64,000 nt of DNA from CBDEGU01 sp965238045 (GTDB taxonomy: Bacteria > Acidobacteriota > Terriglobia > Bryobacterales > UBA6623): assembly GCA_965238045.1 (NCBI GenBank), contig CBDEGU010000007.1:515481-579480 (forward strand), written 5' to 3'. The translations under genes and the position numbers were made by a program. Under the pieces are notes generated by a model. It searched no databases. It had not been told where the DNA came from and worked only from the letters and a program-made list of their open reading frames with translations. Below, piece by piece: positions 17,787 through 25,965 of the stretch (its first letter is position 1; every line of letters starts with the position of its first letter).

Positions 17787-17969
17787 TCAGGCATCCACGG
17801 CGATACGCGCAACACCGGATCGCGGGTGGTCCTCACTGAATGTGTAGGCATTGGCGTTAACGAGCAGGAGATCGCCCGGCGGCGGGGGCGGCGCGGAACA
17901 GTGGAGTGTCGCCGCGAGGCAGAAGATCAAAAGACCAAACAAAACCAACTCGTTCGCGCGCAACACCAT
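17787..17969 (-). pseudogene. Amidohydrolase (YtcJ-like) N-terminal remnant
   Basis: 60 residues ending in a stop. The N-terminus is a lipoprotein-type signal (LVLFGLLIFCLAATLHC), followed by a Pro run and then LLLVNANAYTFSEDHP, which resembles the opening strands of amidohydrolase-3/YtcJ proteins (typical start: LLL-NANVYT). Everything after that, including the HxH metal site, is missing: the frame ends 41 bases before the start of the downstream RidA gene. I read it as the leftover 5' end of a deleted gene. A real 60-residue lipoprotein is possible but less likely. Confidence 0.55.
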
Positions 17970-18105
17970 CGGCCCCTTGGAAGCAGACTGCTTCCAAGTA
18001 TAGAAGGAATCGGTGCAGCGGGAACCAGAGGCGTTGGGAGGCCGGCCCTCGCTTGCGGCTAGAGGTTCCCTCGCCTTGGAAGAAGCGATTCCGCGGGGGC
18101 CGTAG

Positions 18106-18423
18106 CTAGACTGGGTCGGTCGCCGCGGCCAGGGTCGGGACCGAGAGCAGACCGATCTCCCGCAGGTGTTCGATCAGTTCGGCGGCTTCTTCGGTGCGGA
18201 TGAAAAAGCCATACTTGAGCATGTCCTTGGCCTCTTTCTGAGAAGCGCCATATTCGAGACTCAGCCGCGCGCACACGCGACCCGAGGCAAGATGGACTCC
18301 GACGTACCAACCTTCCTCGTCGCGAAAGACGCCGAGCCGCAGTGAGAGGCCCTGGTACTCGAAACGCCCTTCCGTACCCCGGGCCTGAATCAACTCCACG
18401 CCGGATTCTCGATAGGTCGTCAT
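18106..18423 (-). CDS. Small protein of unknown function
   Basis: 105 residues from ATG 18423, with AGGAAGG ending 2 bases upstream. The N-terminal half looks like a small beta sheet (GRFEYQGLSLRLGVF, WYVGVHLASGRV), the C-terminal half helical (EAAELIEHLREIGLL). No signal peptide, membrane segment or known motif is seen. It sits alone between the amidohydrolase remnant and the 2-oxoacid dehydrogenase genes on the same strand. No function can be given. Confidence 0.5.
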   Translation of the reverse strand: MTTYRESGVELIQARGTEGRFEYQGLSLRLGVFRDEEGWYVGVHLASGRVCARLSLEYGASQKEAKDMLKYGFFIRTEEAAELIEHLREIGLLSVPTLAAATDPV

Positions 18424-18699
18424 CGCCTTCCTTCCTAGCCCTATATGCTTCGAGGGGTTGCCGGTACTAGTTCGGCCACTCGGCGCCCTAGATGATCTGC
18501 CTTCTTATCCTGTCTCCAGTATCGCAGATTCGTCACCGAGCGAGCGCCGAGGCGGATCCGTGCTGTTGAGCTTGCCGGCAATGACGGGCCTGGGAGGCAA
18601 GAAGGGTATGGGGACCCGATGGCAAAGGCGCGGCAATAGAGCGGGGAGGTAGCAAGGCAGCGGGTCTCCGCGAGGCGCGCGCCACGGGGGGCTAGGGGA

Positions 18700-19674
18700 T
18701 CAATAGCGGTAGAGCCAGCGGGCTTTCTCGAGTACTTTCTCGACGTTCGGCAGGAAGGCTTCTTCCAGAGGCGGGCTGAAGGGAACGGGAGTATCGGCGG
18801 CGGCGATGCGAACGAGCGGGCCGTCGAGCGAGTCGAAGGCGTGTTCGCCGATGATGCCGGCCAACTCGCCGCCCAGCCCGCCGGTAAGCGTGTCTTCGTG
18901 CAGCAGAATCACCTTGCCGGTCTTGCGGGCCGTGGCCAGAACGGCTTCACGGTCCAGCGGCGCCAGAGTGCGAAGATCGAGCACTTCGATGTCGATTCCC
19001 TCGGCGGAGAGTTTCTCGGCTGCCTCAAGCGCCAGGTGAACCATCCAGCCGTAAGTGATGATGCTCAAGTGGGCGCCTTCGCGCTGGATAGCCGCCTTGC
19101 CCAGCGGCACGATGTAGTCCTCGCTGGGAAGTTCCTCTTTGATGCTGCGATAGAGGCGCTTGTGTTCGAGAAAAATCACCGGATCGTTGTCGCGGATGGC
19201 GGCCTTGAGCAGTCCCTTGGCGTCGCGCGCGGTCGCCGGCTCGACGACCTTCAAGCCGGGCGTGTGGACGTAGGGCATCTCCGGGTTCTGGGAATGGAAC
19301 GGGCCGCCGTGGATGCCGCCTCCGGTGGGCGCGCGGATGACCATGGGAACCGAGGCTCCCCAGCGGTAGCGGCACTTAGCCGCGAAGTTCGTGATCTGAT
19401 CGAAGGCGCAGCCCATGAAATCGGCGAATTGCATTTCCACGACCGGACGCAGTCCGTTGAGCGCCGCGCCGGTGCCGGCCCCGATGATCGCCGACTCCGA
19501 GAGCGGAGTGTCGATCACGCGGCGCTCGCCAAACTCATCGAGAAGACCCTTGGTGACCTTGAACGCGCCGCCGTAGACGCCGACATCCTCGCCCATCACA
19601 AATACCGACTCATCCCGCCGCATCTCTTCGAAGAGGCCTTCGCGAATCGCTTCCAGGTATGTTGTTTGCGCCAT
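18700..19674 (-). CDS. 2-oxoacid dehydrogenase E1 component, beta subunit
   Basis: 324 residues from ATG 19674 (MAQTTYLEAIREGL), the start expected from the family; a frame extends to 19722. Markers of PdhB/BkdAB-type beta subunits are MGEDVGVYGGAFKVTKGL, RVIDTPLSE, and MQFADFMGCAFDQI, with RAPTGGGIHGGPFHSQ in the centre and the C-terminal transketolase domain (YGWMVHLALEAAEKL). With the alpha subunit 73 bp upstream it forms the thiamine-diphosphate E1 heterotetramer that decarboxylates a 2-oxoacid and passes the acyl group to E2. Pyruvate, branched-chain and acetoin enzymes are alike at this level, so the substrate stays open. No E2 or E3 gene is nearby. Confidence 0.92.
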   Translation of the reverse strand: MAQTTYLEAIREGLFEEMRRDESVFVMGEDVGVYGGAFKVTKGLLDEFGERRVIDTPLSESAIIGAGTGAALNGLRPVVEMQFADFMGCAFDQITNFAAKCRYRWGASVPMVIRAPTGGGIHGGPFHSQNPEMPYVHTPGLKVVEPATARDAKGLLKAAIRDNDPVIFLEHKRLYRSIKEELPSEDYIVPLGKAAIQREGAHLSIITYGWMVHLALEAAEKLSAEGIDIEVLDLRTLAPLDREAVLATARKTGKVILLHEDTLTGGLGGELAGIIGEHAFDSLDGPLVRIAAADTPVPFSPPLEEAFLPNVEKVLEKARWLYRY

Positions 19675-19747
19675 GGGGTCCGTGGTGAGGCCTCGGTTGT
19701 GTTTCGGTATTCGGGCGCGCAAGAGCGGCGTTGTCGCGCGGTCGTGG

Positions 19748-20746
19748 CTAGCTCTGCTCGTATACGTTGTCTTCGAGCGTGCCGGGCTCGGGATGCGGTT
19801 GGGCCAAGGCCCACTCGACGGCGTCGTCGATTTCCTCGAGAATGCCTTGCCGTATTTCCTTGAACTCGGACTCGGAGGCCCAGCCGCGCTCCACCATGTG
19901 CTTCTGTAGCCTCAGGATCGGGTCCTTCCTCGACCATTGCTCGCGCAATTCCCGCGGCACGTAGTCGGCGGCGTCGTGAGCCGAATGGCCGGCGACGCGG
20001 AAGGTCTTGCACTCGATCATGTAGGGGCCGGCCCCGGCCCGCGCGTGCGCTATGGCCCGGCGCGTCGCGTGATAGATGGCGATCACATCGTTGCCGTCAA
20101 TCACTTCCGCGACGATACCGTAAGCGGGTGCGCGGTCGGCTATGTTTTCGATCGCCATTTGCTGGTTGAGCGGCGTCGAATAGGCGTACTGATTGTTGTT
20201 GCAGAGATAGACGATCGGGAGTTTTTGCACGGCGGCGAAGTTGATCCCTTCATGCCAGTCGCCGCGGCTGCTGGCCCCGTCGCCCCAGTAGTTGAATACG
20301 ACGCCGGGCTCGCCGCGATACTTCATCGCAAGCGCGATTCCCGAGGCGACCGGGATGCTCGCCCCGATGCTGCTGATAATGGGAAGAAGACGCTTCTGCG
20401 CACTGCCCATATGCATGTTGCCGTCGCGGCCGCCGGTCGGTCCGGCCGCCCGGCCCAGGTACTGCGCAAGAATCTCGCGCGCCGTCATGCCGCGAATGAG
20501 CAACGCGGCCATGTCGCGATGCGACGGGCAGACGTAGTCGTTGGGTTCGGAGAGAATGGCGCTGCCGACGGGAATCGCCTCTTGCCCGCGCCCGGTATAG
20601 CAGCCGCCGAGGATCTTGCCTTGCCTGTAGAGTTTTCGTTCGATGCGGTCTTCCAGCTCCCGCATCATTGCCATGTAGTAGAGAAATCGGTTGGCTAGCT
20701 CTGGAGTGATTTCGTGGATCGTTGATGCGGTCGCTGTAGCACTCAT
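19748..20746 (-). CDS. 2-oxoacid dehydrogenase E1 component, alpha subunit
   Basis: 332 residues from ATG 20746 (MSATATASTIHEITPE); the frame runs further upstream but those 60 codons look noncoding. The thiamine-diphosphate motif runs from GDGASSRGDWHEGIN to LCNNNQYAYSTP. GGRDGNMHMG and GHSAHDAADYVP are typical of the alpha chain, the last being the phosphorylation-loop region in branched-chain enzymes. With the downstream beta subunit it makes E1. ILGGCYTGRGQEAIPVG near the N-terminus fits the branched-chain or acetoin type better than classic pyruvate E1, a weak preference. Transcription diverges from the Tat amidohydrolase, leaving a 282-bp shared upstream region. Confidence 0.92.
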   Translation of the reverse strand: MSATATASTIHEITPELANRFLYYMAMMRELEDRIERKLYRQGKILGGCYTGRGQEAIPVGSAILSEPNDYVCPSHRDMAALLIRGMTAREILAQYLGRAAGPTGGRDGNMHMGSAQKRLLPIISSIGASIPVASGIALAMKYRGEPGVVFNYWGDGASSRGDWHEGINFAAVQKLPIVYLCNNNQYAYSTPLNQQMAIENIADRAPAYGIVAEVIDGNDVIAIYHATRRAIAHARAGAGPYMIECKTFRVAGHSAHDAADYVPRELREQWSRKDPILRLQKHMVERGWASESEFKEIRQGILEEIDDAVEWALAQPHPEPGTLEDNVYEQS

Positions 20747-21028
20747 CCCAACAATGGACACTATCGTACCCGGAGGCGAATTGCAACCACCACCCCTACG
20801 TGGAACAAGAGCTCTATTCCGGGCCCTCTGGACCCCGCTGGGGCTAAACGATTCCATGCGGAGGAGTTGCGGGCTCCAGGGCGTCTTTTGGCCAGCCGAA
20901 ATGGATTTTCCTGCTTGATCCGGCACTGCTGCTTCTGGTGGTCAGGCGCCGGTGGACGGGGGTGAAACCGTGGCCGGGGCCGTGCTAAACTCATCCCGAA
21001 ACCGAAAGCTTCCGAGGCGGGAACAATC

Positions 21029-22339
21029 ATGGGACACCATCACCACGACGGCAATTCACAGCATGGCGACGCACACAGTCGCCGGAAGTTTCTGCACCGA
21101 ATGGTCGGTTCGTCGCTCGTCCTCGGGCTGGTTCCTGGCGCTCAGGGTCTGCTCGAGGCGCAGAGCCGCCGGTCACGCAAGTACGATCTCTTGATCAAGG
21201 GCGGCAAGCTGGTCGACCCGGCGCAAGGGATCTCGATGAACCAGGATGTCGCCATCTCGGGACGCAAAGTCGTCAAACTCGCCCAGAACATCCCCGAATC
21301 CGATGCTTTTCATGTCCTGCGGGCGCACGGCAAAATCGTTACGCCCGGGCTGATCGACATGCACGTGCATCTTTACGACGGCGTGACGCCGCTGTCGATT
21401 CCCTGCGACCCGAACCACATCGCCAAGGGCGTCACCACGGTGGTGGATGCCGGTTCGGCCGGTGCGCATACGTTTCCAGGCTTCCGCAAATACGTCATCA
21501 ATCAGGCCGACACCCGCGTCCGGGCGATGCTCAACATCTCGGTGATCGGCCAGTCCGCGCTCTCGCGCGACAATGTCTGGGGCGAGCTGCTCGAGTTGCG
21601 CTATGCGAATCCGAAACTTACCGCCGCTACGATTGAGAAACATCGCGATGTGATTTTGGGAGTGAAAATCCGGCTGACACGCAACATCGCCGGTGAGCAT
21701 GACCTCAAGGTGCTCGGCATGGCCCGGGAGGCGGCCGACGCGGTGAAACTGCCGCTGATGATTCATATTGGCGGCTCGCATTCGCCGTTGAAGGACTTGC
21801 TGGCCATGCTCAAGAAGGGCGATATCGTGACGCATAGTTTCCGGGGCGGCGACGGAGGCATTCTCGATGACAGCGGACGCATCTTGCCGTCGGTGCACCA
21901 GGCCCTTGCCCGCGGCGTGCATCTCGATATTGGCCATGGCGCCGGAAGCTTTTCGTTCGATACGGCGGAGAAGGCGCTCGCGCAGGACGTGCTGCCCGGC
22001 ACGATCTCCAGCGATGTTCACCAGTGGAATGTGAACGGGCCGGTGTTCGATCTCGCCACCACGCTGTCGAAGTTCATGCAGCTCGGGCTCAGCCTCGATC
22101 AGGTCATCGAGCGGGCCACCAAGAATCCGTCGCTGATTCACGGTCAGTTCAAGGGCCTGGGCACGCTGAGAGTAGGCGCCGAGGCCGACGCCGCTGTGTT
22201 CTCGCTCGACGAAGGCGATTTCGTCTTCACCGACGCCCTCGGCGCCACCCGCATCGGGCATCAGCTTCTGCGGCCAGTCGCTACGGTCAAGGCCGGGCAT
22301 CTTTATGGGATGGCTTCTATTCCCGTGGAGCGACTGTAG
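21029..22339 (+). CDS. Tat-exported amidohydrolase (dihydroorotase/deacetylase-like)
   Basis: 436 residues from ATG 21029 with GAGGCGGGA just upstream. The N-terminus is unusual: MGHHHHDGNSQHGDAH, a His cluster, then a twin-arginine signal SRRKFLHRMVG with hydrophobic SSLVLGLVPG, so it is probably exported folded. The TIM-barrel amidohydrolase signature is TPGLIDMHVHLYDG (HxH metal site), with later VVDAGSAGAHTF, MIHIGGSH, THSFRGGDG and SSDVHQWN supplying further ligands. It is the intact relative of the broken gene at 10872-11965. Such enzymes remove acyl or carbamoyl groups from amino acid derivatives or open cyclic amides; the substrate is unknown. The 5'-nucleotidase-like gene starts 46 bp downstream, likely in the same operon. 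Confidence 0.87.
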   Translation: MGHHHHDGNSQHGDAHSRRKFLHRMVGSSLVLGLVPGAQGLLEAQSRRSRKYDLLIKGGKLVDPAQGISMNQDVAISGRKVVKLAQNIPESDAFHVLRAHGKIVTPGLIDMHVHLYDGVTPLSIPCDPNHIAKGVTTVVDAGSAGAHTFPGFRKYVINQADTRVRAMLNISVIGQSALSRDNVWGELLELRYANPKLTAATIEKHRDVILGVKIRLTRNIAGEHDLKVLGMAREAADAVKLPLMIHIGGSHSPLKDLLAMLKKGDIVTHSFRGGDGGILDDSGRILPSVHQALARGVHLDIGHGAGSFSFDTAEKALAQDVLPGTISSDVHQWNVNGPVFDLATTLSKFMQLGLSLDQVIERATKNPSLIHGQFKGLGTLRVGAEADAAVFSLDEGDFVFTDALGATRIGHQLLRPVATVKAGHLYGMASIPVERL

Positions 22340-22385
22340 AGAAGCGGAACGCCGGTTTCAGGGAAGCGGAACAGAACCCACCGTG

Positions 22386-23696
22386 ATGCCACGACTACGC
22401 TATGCCGTTTTCCTGGCGCTTTGCTCGCTTGGCTGCTCCGCCACCGGGCAGAACATCCGTTCCCTCACCATTCTCCATACCAGCGACCTTCATGCGCGGT
22501 TCTTGCCCGACGCCGAGGGCAGAGGCGGCTTTGCTTACGTCGCGGGCGCGATCCAACAGGAAAAAGCGAAAGCGCATGGCTCGACGCTTGTTCTCCACGC
22601 CGGCGATTTCGTGCAGGGCTCGCCGGTCTCGACGATCTTTGAAGGCTTGCCGGTCTGGGAGGTGGCGAACCATTTGGGAATCGATGTCAATACGCTCGGA
22701 AACCACGAGTTTGACTACGGCTGGCGGAAGATTCCCGAGTTTCTCGCCCGAGCCCGCTTCCCCACCGTCAGCGCCAATGTCGTCAACGATCAAGGACGCC
22801 TGCTTACCGAGAAACCCTACGTGATTCGCGAAGTTAACGGCATGCGTATCGCCGTGATCGGCGCTCTCACCGCCGACCTTCCCAAGATCACCAAGACCGA
22901 ATTTCGCGGCCCCTGGAAAGCTTTGCCGGTCGCCAAGACCGTCGAGCCTCTCGCCGCGCGGCTGCGGCCGGACGTGGATCTGGTCGTGTTGCTTTCCCAC
23001 ACTTTCGATTACGAGGACGACGAAGTGCTTCAGACCGCCAAGTCGGTCGATGTCATCGTCGCCGGCCACAACCACGGCGGGCAAGAAGAGGTCAAGGTGG
23101 TTGATGGCCGGATCTGCGTCAAGGTGCGGTCCTACGGCCGCGAGTTGGGGCGGCTCGATTTGTGGGTGGACGTTGCGAACAAACGGGTTGTCTCTTACCA
23201 GTGGCAAAAGCTTCCCATCCACAAGGATATCTATCCGCCCGATGAGGTCGTCGCGAAACTGGTCGATCACTGGGAAGCGAAGGTTTCAGAGATCGTCGAC
23301 GTGCCGATCGGCCGCTCGGGGCGGCGGCTGGGCTCGCGCGATCTCAAACCGCTGATTGAACGAACCATGGCTCGCGCCGCCGGCGCCGACTTGGCGTACA
23401 TGAACCGGGGAGGGATCCGCGACGCGCTGCCGGAGGGCGAAGTTCTGGCGCGTCACGTCTGGAACATCTTGCCCTTCGGCAACTCGATCTATGTCGGGAG
23501 TTTCCTGGGCAAGGATCTTCCGAAAGAAGTCCGTGGCGGCCAGAACATTGATCGCGATCGCAACTATGTCGTAGCCACGAACAGCTTCATCGGCGACCGC
23601 TGGAGGGAGCAGGGTTCCGCCTTGCGAGACACAGGAGAGCTGGTCAGAGACGTGGTGATCGAATCGATTCGAAATCGCCGCTTCCTTGCCAAGTGA
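22386..23696 (+). CDS. 5'-nucleotidase / 2',3'-cyclic phosphodiesterase family exported phosphoesterase
   Basis: 436 residues from ATG 22386, 46 bp after the amidohydrolase. A signal sequence (VFLALCSLGC) precedes the metallophosphatase domain: LHTSDLHARF (metal ligands Asp and His), HAGDFVQGSPVST, TLGNHEFDYG (catalytic Asn-His) and VIVAGHNHGG. The C-terminal substrate-specificity domain begins about residue 310 with VPIGRSGRRLGSRDLKP and contains ADLAYMNRGGIRDALPEG and a FGNSIYVG strand. The set is characteristic of periplasmic UshA/YfkN-like enzymes that dephosphorylate nucleotides. It may release nucleosides or bases for the neighbouring amidohydrolases, which is inference. Confidence 0.9.
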   Translation: MPRLRYAVFLALCSLGCSATGQNIRSLTILHTSDLHARFLPDAEGRGGFAYVAGAIQQEKAKAHGSTLVLHAGDFVQGSPVSTIFEGLPVWEVANHLGIDVNTLGNHEFDYGWRKIPEFLARARFPTVSANVVNDQGRLLTEKPYVIREVNGMRIAVIGALTADLPKITKTEFRGPWKALPVAKTVEPLAARLRPDVDLVVLLSHTFDYEDDEVLQTAKSVDVIVAGHNHGGQEEVKVVDGRICVKVRSYGRELGRLDLWVDVANKRVVSYQWQKLPIHKDIYPPDEVVAKLVDHWEAKVSEIVDVPIGRSGRRLGSRDLKPLIERTMARAAGADLAYMNRGGIRDALPEGEVLARHVWNILPFGNSIYVGSFLGKDLPKEVRGGQNIDRDRNYVVATNSFIGDRWREQGSALRDTGELVRDVVIESIRNRRFLAK

Positions 23697-23729
23697 CCAC
23701 CACGGGCTGCTTGAGTCGGCAACGGCGCC

Positions 23730-24662
23730 CTAGCCCGATCGCAAGTCGAGCACGCGGGCCGCGTTGCCGTAAACGATCTTACGGAAGACCTCTTGCGACG
23801 GTGCAAGCCGCTTTAGCGCCGCCAGCGAGGAAGCGCCGATACACTTTCCGTCGTTGCGCCCGCCGCCCCGGCCGTCATGGCACGGGCAATCGGTGCCCCA
23901 AATCAGCTTGTCCTGATGGCGGCCGAGGAAGCCGCGGGTAAAATCCTCGTCCCGCGTAATCGCGTTGAGGCCCGATCCGGCGGCGAGGTCGCCGTACATG
24001 TTGGGGTAGTCAGCCAGTACACGGTCGGTGAGACCGCCCAGGCTGACCGGGCCTTTGGGATACATGTCCGCCGGGTCGAGACCGGCACCGATATTGCCCC
24101 ACCAGCTTTGGGCATGGCCGATGAACGTCACTTCCGGGTAGTCCTCAAGGATCTTCGGCAAATTCTCGATCCCCAAATTGTAATTGCCGTGCTCGAAATG
24201 TATCAGCACGGGGACGTTCCTCTCCTTGGCCAAGTCGAAGATGCCCCGCATCTGTGGTGAGTCGAGCGGCAGCTTGAACTTCTGCTCGCCGATGCCAATC
24301 GCCCCCTGGTCGAGCCAGCTCGAAAGCGTCTCCACCGCGTTGGGCGCCGCGGAGTCGGCATTGGCGAACAAGAGAAAGCTTGCTGTGTCCGCCGCGGCAA
24401 GCAGGGCGCACTCGTCGTTGCCGCCGATTCGCTCCAGCAGCCAGCCGGCACCGGGCAGAAAGACGCTCTGGGTTACGGCCAGCGCCTTCTGATGCGCGAC
24501 GAGCTGCTGGTGAGTGCGGCCCAGGTGACGTGCGTGCAGGTGCAGATCAAGAATCGGCTCGGCGGCAGGGGCGCCGTCTGGCGGCTGTTCCGCCCGAGGG
24601 GAGCCTCCGGCCGCGAGCGCGGCGGCGCCGAGAAAGCTGCGTCGCGTCATGTGGTTTGTCAC
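23730..24662 (-). CDS. Tat-exported amidohydrolase family 2 (metal-dependent hydrolase)
   Basis: 310 residues. The N-terminus MTRRSFLGAAALAAGG is a twin-arginine signal (start ATG 24662, or the second Met four codons on). The mature part starts with LDLHLHARHLGRTH, the HxH metal site of amidohydrolase-2 proteins; later VLIHFEHGNYN, FIGHAQSWW and IWGTDCPCHDG supply the remaining His and Asp ligands of the barrel. Family members include decarboxylases and lactonases of aromatic or sugar-derived acids; here the substrate cannot be told. It converges on the 5'-nucleotidase-like gene (33 bp between ends). No partner gene on its own strand is close. Confidence 0.85.
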   Translation of the reverse strand: MTNHMTRRSFLGAAALAAGGSPRAEQPPDGAPAAEPILDLHLHARHLGRTHQQLVAHQKALAVTQSVFLPGAGWLLERIGGNDECALLAAADTASFLLFANADSAAPNAVETLSSWLDQGAIGIGEQKFKLPLDSPQMRGIFDLAKERNVPVLIHFEHGNYNLGIENLPKILEDYPEVTFIGHAQSWWGNIGAGLDPADMYPKGPVSLGGLTDRVLADYPNMYGDLAAGSGLNAITRDEDFTRGFLGRHQDKLIWGTDCPCHDGRGGGRNDGKCIGASSLAALKRLAPSQEVFRKIVYGNAARVLDLRSG

Positions 24663-24884
24663 TGGTCACCGCCGCCCGATATTGCCTGGCGACTGCGTGG
24701 CGCCGAAGCGTCATTATGATAGCGAACCGAAACGGGCCCTGGTCTCGGACCGGGGGGGCGGACGGGGCTGCTCTGGGCCGGCGCATCTGGGCCGGCGCAT
24801 CTGGAAGTCTGCATACGAATGCGTGAGAAGTTGTCCGGGGGGAGGGGGACTCAGTATCATGAGCTATTCGGGCGAATACGAATC

Positions 24885-25895
24885 ATGGCGAGAAAATTAC
24901 GAGCGGGAGTTGTCGGTTTTACGGGCTATAGCGGCGCGGAGTTGGTGAAGATCCTCAGACGTCATTCGGGGGTGGAACCGGTCTTGCTCGAACATCGCAG
25001 CCAGTCCCCTGATGATATGGCCTTCCTCGCCCCCCAGATCGAACGTCTCCCGTGCAACGACGAAACGCTGAAAACAGGCGACTTGTCCATCGTTTTCCTC
25101 GCCACGCCGCATGAAGTTTCGCACGGCCTCGTGCCGAGGGTGCTCGACGCGGGCCTCAAGGTGGTCGATCTGAGCGGGGCCTTTCGTCTGCGGACGGTCG
25201 AGAACTATGAGCGCTGGTATCAGTTCAAGCACGAGCGTCCTGATCTTCTCAGCGAGGCCGCCTATGGGCTGCCCGAGTACTTTCGCGCCGTCACGAAGAT
25301 CGCGCGGCTGGTCTCGAATCCCGGGTGCTATCCGACGGCGGCGAATCTGGCGCTGCGGCCCCTGGTGACCGCGGGAGTTCTCGACCGCGAGGCGGGAGTG
25401 ATCTGCGACGCGAAGTCCGGGGTGAGCGGCGCGGGCAAGAAGCCTTCGGGGAAGACGCATTTTTGCGAAGTCACGGAAAATTTTTCCGCCTATGCGGTGC
25501 TCACGCACCGTCACGTGCCCGAAGTGCTGCTGACCTCCGACATCGAAGAACATGAATTGAGCTTCACCGCGCAACTGCTTCCGCTGCACCGGGGCATTCT
25601 CGAAACGATTTATGTCCGCACGGCCGAGGCGATGAATTACGAGGATATCGAAGCGCTCTACCGCAAAGTGTATGACGATGAGCCCTTCGTCCGGATTTTC
25701 CCCAAAGGCCGGCTGCCGGATCTGCAGAACGTGAACCACACGAATTTTTGCGACATCGGGATCGAAGCCGATCCCAAGACCCGCCGAGTGGTCATCGTGG
25801 CGGCGATCGACAATCTGGTAAAAGGGGCCGCCGGTCAAGCGGTCCAAAACATGAACATCATGCTCGGTTTCCCGGAAACCCAAGCCCTGCTCTAG
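24885..25895 (+). CDS. argC: N-acetyl-gamma-glutamyl-phosphate reductase
   Basis: 336 residues from ATG 24885 (MARKLRAGVVGFTGYSG), the start that gives the standard NADP-binding N-terminus. ArgC reduces N-acetylglutamyl phosphate to the semialdehyde in arginine synthesis. GFTGYSGAELVKIL is the dinucleotide-binding loop; the active-site Cys is in LVSNPGCYPTAANLAL; VSGAGKKPSGKTHF and LTHRHVPEV are characteristic, as is the C-terminal NLVKGAAGQAVQN. Cotranscription with argB, 70 bp downstream, is likely. No other arg genes lie in the window. Confidence 0.96.
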   Translation: MARKLRAGVVGFTGYSGAELVKILRRHSGVEPVLLEHRSQSPDDMAFLAPQIERLPCNDETLKTGDLSIVFLATPHEVSHGLVPRVLDAGLKVVDLSGAFRLRTVENYERWYQFKHERPDLLSEAAYGLPEYFRAVTKIARLVSNPGCYPTAANLALRPLVTAGVLDREAGVICDAKSGVSGAGKKPSGKTHFCEVTENFSAYAVLTHRHVPEVLLTSDIEEHELSFTAQLLPLHRGILETIYVRTAEAMNYEDIEALYRKVYDDEPFVRIFPKGRLPDLQNVNHTNFCDIGIEADPKTRRVVIVAAIDNLVKGAAGQAVQNMNIMLGFPETQALL

Positions 25896-25965
25896 CAGTC
25901 CGGCTTCTACGGCGGGTTGCTATGCCGGCCAGGTGACGTTCCGCCTCGCCGATTCTGGCCCTCCT

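Noticed and set aside
18841..19863. 340-codon plus-strand frame opposite the E1 beta and alpha genes
   Set aside because: Antisense of well-supported dehydrogenase genes.
21029..21060. His-tag vector contamination
   Set aside because: Only four His in a row followed by native-looking residues and a Tat signal, with seamless genomic flanks.
21173..22300. 375-codon minus-strand frame opposite the Tat amidohydrolase
   Set aside because: Antisense shadow; no motif or start site.
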